From an uncultured Desulfovibrionaceae bacterium (GTDB taxonomy: Bacteria > Desulfobacterota > Desulfovibrionia > Desulfovibrionales > Desulfovibrionaceae), in the NCBI GenBank assembly GCA_947074125.1, contig CAMTOM010000101.1, forward strand, positions 1 through 6,042: a DNA stretch of 6,042 nucleotides, written 5' to 3'. The notes under the pieces were generated by a model that was given only the letters and a program-made list of their open reading frames with translations, was not told where the DNA came from and searched no databases. This document shows positions 5,095 to 6,042 of this stretch, in pieces. The translations under genes were made by a program, and so were the position numbers. Numbering within the stretch: the first letter of the stretch is position 1; the number at the start of each line of letters is the position of its first letter.

Positions 5095-6042
5095 ATGATT
5101 GATAACAATGAGCATCCATCTATTAAGAAGTATCAAGAAAGAAATTCGTTAAACGCTAAATCTTCAACACCACAGAAATTGAGCGCTACAGATTTAAAAA
5201 AAATAGGCCGTGAATATGGCGCTGATGATGTGGGCATTGTCGAAATTGACCGTTTAGCCATTGCCGTAGAAAAACAGACCATATTTTCTACGTTTCCGTG
5301 GGTAAAGTCACTTATTTGCATTGTTGGGCGCATCAACAGAGAAAATCTGAGAAGTCCGGCACGTTCCATAGCAAGTCTGGAACTGCATCAGGTTGAGGAT
5401 GGATTGAACCACATTGCCCAAAAGCTGGCGTTAATGCTTGAGCGCAAAGGTATTCGAGCTGTTACTCCTGCCGTTGGCTTTCCCATGGAAGTGGATCAGT
5501 GGAACAATGGAAGAATACACCTAATCTCACACAAACTCGTAGCTGCTGAGGCAGGACTTGGAAAAATGGGGCTGCACCGCAATATAATTCATCCTGTATT
5601 TGGAAGCTTTATCTTGCTCAATACGGTTCTCATTGACGCTGAAGTTGATGCATATGACACCCCTCTCAACTATAATCCATGTCTTGACTGTAAACTTTGC
5701 GCTACAGTCTGCCCTACAGGTGCTATTAGCCCCGATGGTTTTTATAACCCTGTAAATTGTTTAACCCATACCTACAGGGAACTCATTGGTGGATTCAGCG
5801 ATTGGGTGGAGAATGTTGCAGGCAGCAAAAGCGCTCAAGAGTATCGTTCTAAAACCTCTGATGCTGAAACTGTGTCCATGTGGCAAAGCCTGTCTAGTGG
5901 TCCATGCTACAAATCTGTATATTGCATGGCTGCGTGTCCGGCTGGGGACGATGTGATTTCGCAGTACATAGAAGATAGGAAAGCATTTGTTGCCGAGGTA
6001 ATCAAACCCCTGCAACAGAAAGAGGAGACTGTGTATGTTCTG
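5095..6042 (+). CDS. QueG-like 4Fe-4S protein, cut by window end
   Basis: The 316 visible residues belong to the iron-sulfur reductase group that includes epoxyqueuosine reductase QueG and reductive dehalogenases. The N-terminal part (about 30-125) fits the cofactor-fold half: KKIGREYGADDVGIVEI at 35-51 and ELHQVEDGLNHIAQKL at 96-111. The QueG-type motif around AAEAGLGKMGLHRN (150-163) follows, then the first cluster CLDCKLCATVCP (Cys 196, 199, 202, 206). Cys 222, 271, 277 and 281 (C-x5-C-x3-CP) probably serve the second cluster. QueG itself is usually 350-390 residues with a HEAT-like tail. The pattern here (GDDV, then KPLQQKEETVYVL at the edge) looks like a shorter relative ending soon after the window, so calling it QueG would be unsafe. 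GAAGGA at 5085-5090 lies four bases before the ATG. Six of 14 Arg codons are AGA or AGG, unlike the channel gene, which suggests transfer. Cobalamin binding and substrate are unknown. Confidence 0.85.
   Translation, partial: MIDNNEHPSIKKYQERNSLNAKSSTPQKLSATDLKKIGREYGADDVGIVEIDRLAIAVEKQTIFSTFPWVKSLICIVGRINRENLRSPARSIASLELHQVEDGLNHIAQKLALMLERKGIRAVTPAVGFPMEVDQWNNGRIHLISHKLVAAEAGLGKMGLHRNIIHPVFGSFILLNTVLIDAEVDAYDTPLNYNPCLDCKLCATVCPTGAISPDGFYNPVNCLTHTYRELIGGFSDWVENVAGSKSAQEYRSKTSDAETVSMWQSLSSGPCYKSVYCMAACPAGDDVISQYIEDRKAFVAEVIKPLQQKEETVYVL

Noticed and set aside
4491..5108. 205-residue minus-strand frame
   Set aside because: It crosses the structured repeat element and the end of the channel gene, starts inside the Fe-S gene, and lacks a ribosome site and family resemblance.
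5133..6015. Two minus-strand frames opposite the Fe-S gene
   Set aside because: The plus-strand frame contains the Cys cluster motifs and a ribosome site, and the antisense frames have neither.

Overview
The window looks like a chromosomal segment of a sulfate-reducing deltaproteobacterium (Desulfovibrionota). The enolase start and the type III pantothenate kinase read like Desulfovibrio-type proteins, and base composition is moderate. This assignment comes from recalled resemblance and was not checked by a search.

Layout, left to right. Positions 1-106 are a junction of unknown origin with two in-phase 11-bp direct repeats. It abuts the first ~65 codons of an enolase gene (minus strand, 101-301), which is abruptly cut off. 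Upstream of eno on the same strand, 25 bp away, is a complete type III pantothenate kinase gene coaX (327-1115), so coaX and eno look like one operon. The stretch 1116-1771 has no large gene. It holds a plausible coaX promoter, a coding-like plus-strand stretch ending at 1449, an A/T-rich bidirectional terminator (1436-1459), and a candidate 68-residue Cys/His-rich small gene on the minus strand (1462-1668). That small gene has a strong ribosome binding site directly against a perfect inverted repeat (1684-1701).

The main gene (1772-4552, plus) encodes a 926-residue MscS-superfamily mechanosensitive channel. It has a signal peptide, a helical periplasmic domain, about eleven membrane segments, the MscS pore and cytoplasmic vestibule, and a charged C-terminal tail. 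Downstream, 4575-4721 is a compact structured repeat element: a 20-bp imperfect inverted repeat enclosing two hairpins, plus a 21-bp direct repeat with a spacing of exactly 100 bp. An A+T-rich spacer without a convincing gene follows. The window closes with a gene (5095 to the edge) for an iron-sulfur protein related to the epoxyqueuosine reductase (QueG) / reductive dehalogenase group. Its codon choice differs from the genes to its left.

The genes do not form one obvious pathway. CoaX starts coenzyme A synthesis, enolase is glycolytic, the channel protects against osmotic downshock, and the Fe-S protein's substrate is unknown. The points most worth a second look are the broken eno junction, the small Cys/His gene with its leader hairpin, the structured repeat element, and the QueG-like gene without a QueG setting. 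No CRISPR array, tRNA, rRNA, or complete mobile element was found.
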